A stretch of DNA of 64,000 nt from Azospirillum brasilense (lineage in GTDB: Bacteria > Pseudomonadota > Alphaproteobacteria > Azospirillales > Azospirillaceae), in NCBI RefSeq assembly GCF_005222205.1, contig NZ_CP032345.1, forward strand, positions 2,171,501-2,235,500. Direction: 5' to 3'. Under the pieces are notes generated by a model, which saw only the letters and a list, made by a program, of their open reading frames with translations, was not told the DNA's origin and made no database searches. Position numbers and translations under genes: made by a program. Shown in pieces: positions 40,845 to 48,743 of the stretch. The number at the start of each line of letters is the position of its first letter. The stretch's first letter is position 1.

Positions 40845-42533
40845 ATGATCAAGGATCTCTGGTACAAGAACGCGGTCATCTACAACCTGTCGGTCGGCAC
40901 CTTCATGGACGCCAACGGCGACGGGATCGGCGATTTCCAAGGCTTGCAGCGCCGGTTGGATTATCTGCAGGGGCTGGGCGTGACCTGCCTCTGGCTGGGA
41001 CCGTTCCAACCGTCGCCGATGCGCGACCACGGCTATGACGTGGCCGACTACTACAACGTCGATCCGCGCTACGGCACGCTGGGCGACTTCGTGGAGTTCA
41101 GCCACGCCTGCAAGCAGCGCGGCATCCGCGTCATCATCGACCTCGTGGTCAACCACACGTCGGACCAGCACCCCTGGTTCCAGGCGGCGCGCAAGGACCC
41201 GGACTCCCCCTACCGGGACTGGTACGTCTGGTCGGACAGGAAGCCGGACGACGCCGACCAGGGCGTCGTCTTTCCCGGCGTGCAGAAGACGACCTGGAGC
41301 TGGGACAAGGAGGCCCGCGCCTATTACTTCCACCGTTTCTACGAATTCCAGCCGGACCTGAACACCGCCAACCCGGAGGTGCAGGCCGAATTGCTGAAGG
41401 TGATGGGCTTCTGGATCGAGCTGGGCGTGTCGGGCTTCCGCATGGACGCCGTGCCCTTCGTCATCGCGACCAAGGGGCCGGACGTAAAGAAGCCCAAGCA
41501 GCAGTTCGACATGCTCCGCACCTTCCGGGAGTTCGTGCAGTGGCGGTGCGGCGACGCCGTGCTGCTGGCCGAGGCCAACGTGCTGCCGACCGTCGACCAG
41601 GAGTATTTCGGCGACGACGGCGACCGTATGCAGATGGTCTTCAATTTCCAGGTCAACCAGAACCTGTTCTACGCCCTGGCGACGGCGGACACGCGGCCGC
41701 TGGCCAAGGCGCTGGACGTCACCCGGGTGCCGCGCCCCAGCTCCAACCAGTGGGGCCTGTTCCTGCGCAACCACGACGAGCTGGACCTCGGCCGCCTGAC
41801 CGAGGCGCAGCGCAAGCGCGTCTTCGACGCCTTCGGGCCGGACAAGAACATGCAGCTCTACGACCGCGGCATCCGGCGGCGGCTCGCCCCGATGCTGCGC
41901 GGCGACCGGCGCTGGCTGGAACTGGCCTACAGCCTGCTGTTCACTCTGCCCGGAACCCCGGTCCTGCGCTACGGCGACGAGATCGGCATGGGCGACGACC
42001 TGTCCCTGCCGGAGCGCGAGTGCGCCCGCACCCCCATGCAGTGGTCGGACGAGCCGCAGGGCGGCTTCACCAAGGCGGACGACCCCGTGCATCCGGTCAT
42101 CAGCGGCGGCGCCTACGGCTACGAGCGGATCAACGCCGCCCACCAGCGCCGCGACCCTTCGGCCCTGCTGAACTGGACCGAGCGGATCATCCGCATGCGC
42201 AAGGAATGCCCGGAGATCGGCTGGGGCGACTTCCAGGTGCTGCCCACCGGATCGAACGCGGTGCTGGCGATCCGCTACGACTGGCGGAACAACTCGGTGC
42301 TCGTCGTCCACAACCTCGACGACCGTCCCCACGAGGTCGCGCTGGCGGTCGATGGCGAGGGTAAATCGCCGCGGCTGGTCAATCTGCTGGCCGAGGACCA
42401 CAACGACCCCGAGGAGGACGGGCGGCACCGGCTGGTGCTGGAGCCCTACGGCTACCGCTGGTACCGGCTGGGCGGGCTGGACTATCTGCTGCGCCGGACG
42501 GAGGGGCCGGTCGGCGGGGCGAAGCGGTCTTGA
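40845..42533 (+). CDS. GH13 alpha-glycosidase, trehalose-synthase-like
   Basis: The 562-residue cytosolic enzyme belongs to GH13. It opens MIKDLWYKNAVIYNLSVGTF, with DANGDGIGDFQGLQRRLDYLQGLGV near 24, VIIDLVVNHTSDQHPWF near 95, the nucleophile in GVSGFRMDAVPF near 195, the acid/base Glu in AVLLAEANVLP near 242, and the transition-state Asp in LFLRNHDELDL near 306. The opening and the NHTSDQHPWFQ pattern resemble maltose-to-trehalose isomerases (GH13_16), but this sequence is diverged and oligo-1,6-glucosidase-type activity is possible. The maltokinase domain often fused or adjacent is absent. Product traits suggest osmoprotection or glycogen turnover. Confidence 0.82.
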   Translation: MIKDLWYKNAVIYNLSVGTFMDANGDGIGDFQGLQRRLDYLQGLGVTCLWLGPFQPSPMRDHGYDVADYYNVDPRYGTLGDFVEFSHACKQRGIRVIIDLVVNHTSDQHPWFQAARKDPDSPYRDWYVWSDRKPDDADQGVVFPGVQKTTWSWDKEARAYYFHRFYEFQPDLNTANPEVQAELLKVMGFWIELGVSGFRMDAVPFVIATKGPDVKKPKQQFDMLRTFREFVQWRCGDAVLLAEANVLPTVDQEYFGDDGDRMQMVFNFQVNQNLFYALATADTRPLAKALDVTRVPRPSSNQWGLFLRNHDELDLGRLTEAQRKRVFDAFGPDKNMQLYDRGIRRRLAPMLRGDRRWLELAYSLLFTLPGTPVLRYGDEIGMGDDLSLPERECARTPMQWSDEPQGGFTKADDPVHPVISGGAYGYERINAAHQRRDPSALLNWTERIIRMRKECPEIGWGDFQVLPTGSNAVLAIRYDWRNNSVLVVHNLDDRPHEVALAVDGEGKSPRLVNLLAEDHNDPEEDGRHRLVLEPYGYRWYRLGGLDYLLRRTEGPVGGAKRS

Positions 42534-42604
42534 CTTTGCCCGGTCCGCTGGGGGACGCTGCCGGTGCCGTCCCCATCCGGGGGCGGCGCAACAGACGCTT
42601 GTTC

Positions 42605-42747
42605 TCAGGGCAGGGTGAAAATCCCGACCGGCGGTAGCCCCTCGCAAGAGGGGGAGCCCGCGAGCGCTCCCGGCCGTCAGGCGGGGAGGTCAGCAGATCC
42701 GGTTCAAGGCCGGAGCCGACGGTGACAGTCCGGATGGAAGAGGACGA
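42605..42747 (+). promoter_or_regulatory. FMN riboswitch (RFN element)
   Basis: The conserved RFN landmarks appear in order: CAGGGCAGGGTGAAAATCCC (42609 on), GACCGGCGGTAG, AGCCCGCGAGCG, GGTCAGCAGATCCGGT, GCCGACGGTGACAGTCCGGA and TGGAAGAGGACGAG (to about 42747). The variable stem is CCCTCGCAAGAGGGGG. It lies 155 bases before ribB and should shut ribB off when FMN is plentiful. A strong hairpin at 42817-42852 is the likely expression platform. Confidence 0.96.
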
Positions 42748-42816
42748 GCCGGTCATCGACCGTGGTCCGCGCGTCGCGCCTGGCGTGGCGTGTGGGGCGC
42801 GTGCGCTGGCCTGCGA

Positions 42817-42852
42817 CGGCGGTCCGCGCGGGGCAACCCGCGCGGACCGCCG
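42817..42852 (+). terminator. Riboswitch expression-platform terminator
   Basis: Arms 42817-42832 (CGGCGGTCCGCGCGGG) and 42837-42852 are exact reverse complements, giving a 16-bp GC-rich stem capped by a GCAA tetraloop. A short T-containing run (GTCTCTTTG) follows. Placed between the FMN aptamer and ribB, it is the probable terminator. A competing antiterminator is not obvious by eye. Confidence 0.8.
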
Positions 42853-42902
42853 GATGTCTCTTTGCGCCCTGATTCAGGCTCGCCCCAACCGGAGTGAGAA
42901 CC

Positions 42903-43589
42903 GTGAATCAGACCTTTGCCAGCAACCCGCTTTCCACCACCTCCGCCGCCGGCCTTCTCGACCGCTTCGGCACCGCCGAGGAGCGGGTGATCCGCGCCGT
43001 GGAGGCCATCCGCAAGGGTGGCGGGGTCGTCGTCGTGGATGACGAGGACCGCGAGAACGAGGGCGACGTGATCTACGCCGCCGAGACCATCACCGCCGAA
43101 CAGATGGCCCTGCTGATCCGCGAAGGGTCGGGGATCGTCTGCCTGATCCTGACCGACGCCGACGCGCGCCGCCTCGACCTGCCGCCCATGGTCGGCAGCA
43201 ACACGGCGCGCTTCGGCACCGCCTTCACCGTCTCCATCGAGGCGCGGGAGGGCGTGTCCACCGGCGTGTCGGCGGCGGACCGGGTGACCACCATCCGCAC
43301 CGCCATCGCCGACGGCTGCCGGCCGGAGGACCTCGCCCGGCCCGGCCACGTCTTCCCGATCCGCGCCCACGCCGGCGGGCTGGCGGCGCGGCGCGGCCAC
43401 ACCGAGGCGACCATCGAGCTGACCACCCTGGCCGGGCGCCGTCCGGCGGGGGTGCTGTGCGAGGTGATGAACCCCGACGGCACCATGGCCCGCCTGCCCG
43501 AGCTGGTGGCCTTCGCCGAACGCCAGGGCATGCCGGTGGTGACCATCGAGGATCTGGTCGGGGCGATGCGTCTGCGCGCCGCCGCCTGA
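42903..43589 (+). CDS. ribB: 3,4-dihydroxy-2-butanone 4-phosphate synthase
   Basis: RibB makes the four-carbon precursor of riboflavin from ribulose 5-phosphate. The 228-residue protein shows [20 protein letters not shown] near residue 46 with the acidic metal loop, GSGIVCLIL near 76, [28 protein letters not shown] near 98, [13 protein letters not shown] near 145 with the catalytic His, and GHTEATIEL near 162. It ends after the DHBPS domain, so it lacks the RibA part found in fused forms. GTG 42903 has GGAG eight bases upstream; GTG 42894 is an alternative. It is under the FMN riboswitch. Confidence 0.96.
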   Translation: MNQTFASNPLSTTSAAGLLDRFGTAEERVIRAVEAIRKGGGVVVVDDEDRENEGDVIYAAETITAEQMALLIREGSGIVCLILTDADARRLDLPPMVGSNTARFGTAFTVSIEAREGVSTGVSAADRVTTIRTAIADGCRPEDLARPGHVFPIRAHAGGLAARRGHTEATIELTTLAGRRPAGVLCEVMNPDGTMARLPELVAFAERQGMPVVTIEDLVGAMRLRAAA

Positions 43590-43788
43590 CCGGACCGGCG
43601 TGGTGAGTGGGGCCGTTCCCCCCGTTCGCGGGCGGGGCCGGTCCCATTCCCCACCCGGCAGGAAGCCGTGAGCGCCGTCCCCGATGCGATATCACACCCG
43701 CCCGTTCTTTTCCCATTGAGGACGACCGGATTGCCCTGTACGCGGTGCCCAGCGACAGGCGGTTCCAGGATGTGAGTGGAGAGGGTTG

Positions 43789-44538
43789 ATGAGGACGACG
43801 GTGCGCGTGTGTTTGGCGGCGGCGGCCCGATTGCTCGCCGCGGCTCTGGTTCTGGCTTCGGCCCCAGCGCGCGCGGAGAACTGGACGGTCGCGTCCGAGG
43901 ATTATTTCCCGCCGTACAATTTCACCGAGCGCGGCAAGCGCACGGGAATGGACACGGAAATCGTCGATGCCATGCTTAAGGACATCGGCGTCTATCCGGT
44001 TCACCGCCCCATGGCCTGGCCGGAGGTGGTGCGGGCGCACGACGAGAACGAGGTGGATGTCGCCTTTCAGTTCTTCACGTCGCCGCGCCGTCTGGAGCGC
44101 GGCCATCTGATCGGTCCCTACCGTGTGGGCGCGACCGTGCTCATGGTCCGCAGCAATTCGGAGATCACCTACACCCGCATCGACGATTTGCAGGGCCTGC
44201 GGATCGGCGTCGTCGACGGCTTCGAATACACCCCCGAATTCGACAAGTCGCCTCTGTTCGAGCGGGTCTCCAGCAGCAGCAACGTCGTGTCGTTCCGCCG
44301 CCTGCTGCTCGGCCGTGTCGATGCCATCGCCGGCGACCGGCAGGTGCTCCGATTCTTGGCCGACAGCGAGGGCCGGACGGGTTCGGTCAAGATCCTGCCC
44401 ACGCCGCTGGCCATGGTGCCGCGCTACATATCCGTCCCCAAGCCGCGGACGGACAAGGCTGAGCGCTTGCAGGCGGCCTACGAGAAGCTCAAGCGGGACG
44501 GGACCATCGACGCCATCGTCCGCCGGTGGGAGCGGTAG
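43789..44538 (+). CDS. Periplasmic solute-binding protein (SBP_bac_3, amino-acid type)
   Basis: The 249-residue protein has a signal peptide (LLAAALVLASAPARAEN, cleavage near residue 29) and a type II periplasmic binding fold: WTVASEDYFPPYNFTERGKRTGMDTEIVDAMLKDIGV, then EVDVAFQFFTSPRRLERGHLIGPY near 88, LQGLRIGVVDGFEYTPEF near 134, and AIAGDRQVLRFLADS near 183. This is the polar amino-acid binding family, but no permease or ATPase gene is near. Such lone members often deliver ligand to sensors or are unpaired. ATG 43789 is used; a TTG directly before it is also open. Confidence 0.85.
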   Translation: MRTTVRVCLAAAARLLAAALVLASAPARAENWTVASEDYFPPYNFTERGKRTGMDTEIVDAMLKDIGVYPVHRPMAWPEVVRAHDENEVDVAFQFFTSPRRLERGHLIGPYRVGATVLMVRSNSEITYTRIDDLQGLRIGVVDGFEYTPEFDKSPLFERVSSSSNVVSFRRLLLGRVDAIAGDRQVLRFLADSEGRTGSVKILPTPLAMVPRYISVPKPRTDKAERLQAAYEKLKRDGTIDAIVRRWER

Positions 44539-44629
44539 GAGGCCACCCGCGCCGCTGACCCCCTTCGTCGGCCCTGGGGTCGGCCGGAGGCGCTACGCGC
44601 GATGCCGCTCGATCTCGGCAATCGCATGG

Positions 44630-44989
44630 GTTCCGCTGATGGGATTTGCCGCGACCTTCGCGCCGTCGCGCATTCTCAAGGCCGCCTCCTATCAATCGGG
44701 CGGTGCGGGCATGGCCGGGACGGCTGCGGACGTTCTGCGGTTTCTCGAAGCGATCCGCATGGGCGGCTCGCCGATCCTGAAACCCGAGACGGTCGGCCTG
44801 ATGGTCCGGGATCAGGTCGGCGCGGCCGCCGGCACCCTGCAATGGGGCGGCGCCTACGGCCATTCCTGGTTCATCGACCGCGGGAACGGCCTTTCGGTGG
44901 TCGCGCTGACGAACACCGCGTTCGAGGGCATGGCGGGGGTGTTTCCGACCGATGTCCGGAACGCCGTTTATGGATGGAAGCGGCGTTGA
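44630..44989 (+). pseudogene. C-terminal remnant of a serine hydrolase (beta-lactamase/esterase family)
   Basis: About 115 residues match the C-terminal part of class C beta-lactamase-like serine hydrolases: FAPSRILKAASYQSGGAGMAG, AADVLRFLEAIRMGGSPILKPETVGLMV, WGGAYGHSWFIDRGNGLSVVALTNTAF and FPTDVRNAVYGW. The whole N-terminal part with the SxxK nucleophile and YxN motif is missing; upstream lies the intact solute-binding protein gene. No plausible start or Shine-Dalgarno is seen. It is best read as a truncated pseudogene. The family assignment is from the motif order; the boundary on the left is uncertain. Confidence 0.7.
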
Positions 44990-45316
44990 GAGCGGGAAAA
45001 GCCCGCGTCGTCCGGTCGGGCTCCGCAGCCATGTCCGGGCCGGACCGCCCGTCCGCGCGACCGATTGTTTTCGTCAGCCGATGCAAAAATTGCTCCGGTC
45101 CGGCGCAGGAGTCCGGCGGGGCGGCCCGTATCAACGGCGGGAACATTCTTGGACAATCGGGGGCAGAGGCATGTCGGACGCGCTGGCCGGTGTCAATTCC
45201 ATGGTGTCGGGCCTGACCGGCTCCATCAGCGACGGTGCCGCCCCCTCCGGGCGGACCGCCGCGGGACAGTGGGCGGTCTGACGGCGCTGCCGGTCCTCAC
45301 AAGAAAACGCAAGATC

Positions 45317-47173
45317 ATGGCGGATCATCACGACAGCGCGCCGGCGACCGGCCGGCGCGGCGGGCACGGCTCGCCCTGGGCGGCGGTCCTTCACGACCCG
45401 GCACGGGCGGAGGGCGCCTTCCTGCTTGGGTTGGCGGCGGCGCGGCTGGGGCGGGCGGAGGCGGCGATCCGCTGGTTCCGGCGCGCCGTCCGGCTGCAAC
45501 CCGGCTGGCCGGACGGCTGGGCGGCGCTGGCCGACGCCTGCCGCAGCGCCGGACGCTGGAAGGAGGCCGCGGCGGCCTTCGCCGTGCTGCTGTCCCTGTC
45601 TCCCACTCATGGCGCGGCGCTGATCAACCTCGCGCTGCTGGAGCGGGCCGCCGGGCATCCGCGGGCGGCGGTGCGCCGGCTCGTCCGTGCCCTGGCGCTC
45701 GATCCCCGGCAGGCCGGGGCCTGGAACAATCTCGGCAGCGCGCTGCGCGATCTCGGTGCGACCGTCCAGGCCGCGGCGGCGTGGCGGACGGCGCTGGTGC
45801 TCGACCCGCGGCAGGCCGACGCGCTCGGCAATCTCGGCGGCGTGCGGCGCGACCAGGACCGTTTTGCCGAGGCGCGGGTTCTGCTGCGCCGGGCTCTGGC
45901 GCTGGCGCCGCAGCACGCGGCGCTTCACGGCGTCCTGGCCTACGCGCTGAGCGGCGAAGGCCGGCTGGAGGAGGCGGAGCGGGCCTGCCGCCGCGCGCTG
46001 GCGCTGGCGCCGGCGCTGGCCGACCCGCTGTGCACGCTCGGCCTGGCGACGCAGCGGCGCGGCGGCGCCGATGCCCTGCGCTGGTTCGACCGGGCCGCGG
46101 TGGCGTCGCCGGGCCACCCGCTCGCCCGCTTCAACCGTGGTCTGGCGGAGCTGGAGAACGGCGCGCTCGCCGACGGCTGGAGCCACTACGCCTGCCGCTT
46201 CGCCGCCGGCCGCGCCGGTCGGGAGCGGCGCTTCGCCATCCCCGAATGGCGGGGGGAGCCGCTGGCCGGCAAGCGCCTGTTCATCTGGCGGGAGCAGGGG
46301 GTGGGGGACGAGTTCCTGTTCGCCTCCTGCTACGCCGACGCCATCCGGCAGGCCGGCCAGGTGGTGATCGAATGCGAGCCGCGCCTGCTGCCGCTGTTCG
46401 CCCGTTCCTTCCCCAAGGCCGTCGTTCGGGCCGAGCAGCCGCTGCGCGGGCGGGCGCTGGTGGAGACGGTGGACTGCGACCTGCACATTCCCGCCGGTTC
46501 GCTGCCGCGTTGTCTGCGCGGCCGGCTGGCGGACTTCCCGCCGCGGTCCTCCTGGCTGTTCCCCGACCCGGCGCGGGTGCTGGAGCGGCGGCGGCAGCTG
46601 GATGGCATCGGCGGCGACCTGCGCGTGGGCATCGCGTGGCGCAGCCAGCTGATGACCATGGAACGGCAATGGGCCTATCTGCCGCTGGACGATTGGGGGC
46701 CGGTGCTGGGCGTTCCGGGGGTGACCTTCGTGAACCTCCAGTACGACGACTGCGAGGCCGAGATCCTGCGGGCGGAGGCGCGCTTCGGCGTGCCCATCTA
46801 CGAGTTGGAGCGGCTCGATCTGAAAAACGACTTCGAGGGAACGGCGGCGCTCATCGCCAGCCTCGATCTGGTCATCGCGCCGGCCAATTCGGTGGCGGAG
46901 CTGGCCGGCGCCCTCGGTGTGCCGGTCTGGCGCTTCGGCGCGCGGGACTGGACCCATCTCGGCAGCGGCGTGCGTCCCTGGTACCCGTCCATGCGGGTCT
47001 TCCATCCCCGCGCGGGCGAGCCGCTGTCCGCGGCGCTGGGGCGCATCGCGGCGGAGCTTCGCCGCGCCGCCGTCCTGGCGCGCCGGGCGGGTGCGGAGGC
47101 GCCGGGGCCGCGTCTTCCCGCCCGCCCGGCCCATCGCAACCATCCCCAGGCCCCCTCGCTGCGGCGGCATTGA
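45317..47173 (+). CDS. TPR-repeat protein with glycosyltransferase-like domain next to flagellar genes
   Basis: The 618-residue protein repeats the plan of the gene at 24424-26352. About eight TPR units (for example GAWNNLGSALRDLGATVQAAAAWRTALVLDP) run to residue 280. Then come LADGWSHYACRF, GKRLFIWREQGVGDEFLFASCY near 320, LRVGIAWRSQ near 438, and SLDLVIAPANSVAELAGALGVPVWRFG near 516. The strings GVGDE and APANSVAELAGALG are the paired glycosyltransferase motifs of this family. Its place at the edge of the hook/filament cluster suggests flagellin glycosylation (inference). ATG 45317 has no good Shine-Dalgarno. It converges with the sigma/anti-sigma pair. Confidence 0.82.
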   Translation: MADHHDSAPATGRRGGHGSPWAAVLHDPARAEGAFLLGLAAARLGRAEAAIRWFRRAVRLQPGWPDGWAALADACRSAGRWKEAAAAFAVLLSLSPTHGAALINLALLERAAGHPRAAVRRLVRALALDPRQAGAWNNLGSALRDLGATVQAAAAWRTALVLDPRQADALGNLGGVRRDQDRFAEARVLLRRALALAPQHAALHGVLAYALSGEGRLEEAERACRRALALAPALADPLCTLGLATQRRGGADALRWFDRAAVASPGHPLARFNRGLAELENGALADGWSHYACRFAAGRAGRERRFAIPEWRGEPLAGKRLFIWREQGVGDEFLFASCYADAIRQAGQVVIECEPRLLPLFARSFPKAVVRAEQPLRGRALVETVDCDLHIPAGSLPRCLRGRLADFPPRSSWLFPDPARVLERRRQLDGIGGDLRVGIAWRSQLMTMERQWAYLPLDDWGPVLGVPGVTFVNLQYDDCEAEILRAEARFGVPIYELERLDLKNDFEGTAALIASLDLVIAPANSVAELAGALGVPVWRFGARDWTHLGSGVRPWYPSMRVFHPRAGEPLSAALGRIAAELRRAAVLARRAGAEAPGPRLPARPAHRNHPQAPSLRRH

Positions 47174-47196
47174 GCCGCCGCGGCCGGATGCCGGCG

Positions 47197-47231
47197 GCGT
47201 CGTTTCTCTTTGGTCGCGTCGTTTCTCTTTG
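47197..47231. repeat. Two direct 16-bp repeats between converging genes
   Basis: The sequence GCGTCGTTTCTCTTTG occurs at 47197-47212 and again at 47216-47231, three bases apart. A further short repeat of GCGGATCAGA lies at 47258-47280, ending in the small anti-sigma gene. These may come from slippage; T-rich runs could help termination of the upstream gene. No function can be assigned. Confidence 0.6.
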
Positions 47232-47275
47232 ATTGCGTGGTCGTGGATCAGACCAAGCGGATCAGATCAGGCGGA

Positions 47276-47572
47276 TCAGACCGGGCGGATCGTGCCGGGG
47301 ACGGGGGCCGCGTCGGGCGACAGGGCGTCGGAGGACGCCGTCCGGGCGCCGAAGGCGCGTTCGAAGATACGGTCGGCCAGACCATCGGGGGGAACCTCGT
47401 CGCCGTCCGTTTCGGCGAGCGCCAGTTCGATGGCCACCATCTCGTCCAGCATGGCCTGGGCCGTGACGGATTGGGCGAGGAGGCGGCGCGCCTCCCGCAG
47501 CGTCGCGCGGGGCCAGCGCTCCAGATCGCCGCCGTGGCGGTCCAGCAGCTCGCGAAACTCGTCTTCGGTCAT
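47276..47572 (-). CDS. Small protein paired with the ECF sigma factor (probable anti-sigma)
   Basis: The 98-residue acidic protein begins MTEDEFRELLDRHGGDLERWP, an opening I know from small alphaproteobacterial genes placed after ECF sigma genes. It has a helical middle (RRLLAQSVTAQAMLDEMVAIELALAE) and an unstructured end. Unlike many such anti-sigmas, it has no membrane helix, so it would be soluble. Its ATG is four bases after the sigma stop on the same strand. Function as an anti-sigma is inferred from position and length only. Confidence 0.6.
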   Translation of the reverse strand: MTEDEFRELLDRHGGDLERWPRATLREARRLLAQSVTAQAMLDEMVAIELALAETDGDEVPPDGLADRIFERAFGARTASSDALSPDAAPVPGTIRPV

Positions 47573-47576
47573 CGCG

Positions 47577-48233
47577 TCATCCGTCTTCGAACGAATCCCT
47601 GGCGGCCTGCGCGCTGGCGCGCAACAGCGTGCGAAGCTGCTGGCGGGCGCGTTTCAGCAGCGATTCCACAGCAGTTACGCTGATTTGCATAATGGTCGCA
47701 ACCTCCGCGCTGCTCAAGCCCTCGTTATAATAAAGGGCGAGGGCGGCGCGCTGCGGCGGCGGCAGCCGGTCCTGGGCGTCGCGCAGGCGGGCGGCCACCT
47801 GCCGGCGCTGGATGTGGGTGACGGCGTCAGGGGCGTGGTCCGGCGGCTCGGGCACGGAGTCCAGATCCTCCCCCGCCGGGCGGCGCTTGTGGTCGATGCA
47901 ACGGTTCACCACCACCCGGTAGAGCCAGGTGGTGAACTTGGCCCCCTCGTCGGTCCAGCGGTCGCGCCGCTGCCAGACCTGGAGGAAGGCGTCCTGGGCG
48001 ATGTCCTCCGCCTCGGCGTCGCTGCCGGACATGCGGCGGGCGAGCGCGTAGGCGCGCTTCAGGTGGCGGTGGACGAGCACGCGGTAGGCCGCCTGGTCCC
48101 CGGCGCGGATGCGCGCCATCAGGACCTCGTCGGTCTCCGCCGCCAAGCCGGCCACGCCCCTGCCGGACACGGAATTGGAAAGGGTGCCGGACGGACGCGT
48201 GCCGTCCTCAGCCAAACAGGCCGCCGCGCGCAT
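47577..48233 (-). CDS. ECF-family RNA polymerase sigma factor overlapping fliS
   Basis: The 218-residue protein has sigma region 2 (DEVLMARIRAGDQAAYRVLVHRHL, then SDAEAEDIAQDAFLQVWQRRDRW and GAKFTTWLYRVVVNRCIDHKRR, about 35-115) and region 4 (LPPPQRAALALYYNEGLSSAEVATIMQISVTAVESLLKRARQQL, about 158-202). There is no region 3, so it is an extracytoplasmic-function type. The first 30 residues lie outside the domain; ATG 48233 sits inside the end of fliS, 26 bases before that stop ends. It is followed by the small probable anti-sigma. The position at the end of the flagellar run suggests control of motility genes, but no target promoter is visible. Confidence 0.9.
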   Translation of the reverse strand: MRAAACLAEDGTRPSGTLSNSVSGRGVAGLAAETDEVLMARIRAGDQAAYRVLVHRHLKRAYALARRMSGSDAEAEDIAQDAFLQVWQRRDRWTDEGAKFTTWLYRVVVNRCIDHKRRPAGEDLDSVPEPPDHAPDAVTHIQRRQVAARLRDAQDRLPPPQRAALALYYNEGLSSAEVATIMQISVTAVESLLKRARQQLRTLLRASAQAARDSFEDG

Positions 48234-48690
48234 GATCCATGGATCTCCCGATCACGGATGCGTGCGACCCTTTGGCCGAAGCACCGGTTGAACTGGGGAC
48301 CACGCCGCGTTCTGCGGCGATGGTCTGCCATGCCTTCGTCATGAAGGACAGCTGGCGGATGATGGCCTCGGTCGCGGCCACGGGGTCCCGGCGCGCAGCG
48401 GCCAAACCGGCCTGCCGGACCAGGGACCGGTAGAAGCGCCGCAGCGTCGCCGCGACATCCCCACCTTTATCCAATTTCAGAATGGAATCAAGCCCCAAGA
48501 GGATGGTGATGGCGCGGTCCATGGCCTGGAAATGGGCGTCGTACCGGCCGTCCCGCGCGGCGTCGCGCGCCTGGTGCAGATGCGCCGCCGCCGTCTCGTA
48601 GAGGCGGACGACGGCGACCAGGGGCGGCAGCGCCGCGCTGTTGGCGGAGGCGTAGGCGGACAGGGCCTTGGTCAGGGTCGGGTTGCGCAT
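48208..48690 (-). CDS. fliS: Flagellar export chaperone FliS
   Basis: FliS binds the flagellin C-terminus in the cytosol and hands it to the export gate. The 160-residue protein has the family layout: LSAYASANSAALPPLVAVVRLYETAAAHLHQARDAARDGRYDAHFQAMDRAITILLGLDSILKLDKGGDVAATLRRFY is a four-helix FliS core, with the LPP/LYETA start near residue 20-33. It is longer than the usual 130 by a tail of about 30 residues (TAAERGVVPSSTGASAKGSH). That tail is overlapped by the sigma-factor gene. It lies 54 bases downstream of fliD. Confidence 0.88.
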   Translation of the reverse strand: MRNPTLTKALSAYASANSAALPPLVAVVRLYETAAAHLHQARDAARDGRYDAHFQAMDRAITILLGLDSILKLDKGGDVAATLRRFYRSLVRQAGLAAARRDPVAATEAIIRQLSFMTKAWQTIAAERGVVPSSTGASAKGSHASVIGRSMDHARGGLFG

Positions 48691-48743
48691 GGCGCGGCTT
48701 CTCCGGATGGGGATGCGGGGACGTTGGCGGGCGCGCGGCGCCG

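Noticed and set aside
45171..45281. A 36-codon frame (MSDALAGVNSMVSGLTGSIS...) before the second TPR/glycosyltransferase gene
   Set aside because: Only a weak purine-rich stretch stands before its ATG, the product has no family, and such short frames are frequent by chance in this GC-rich DNA.
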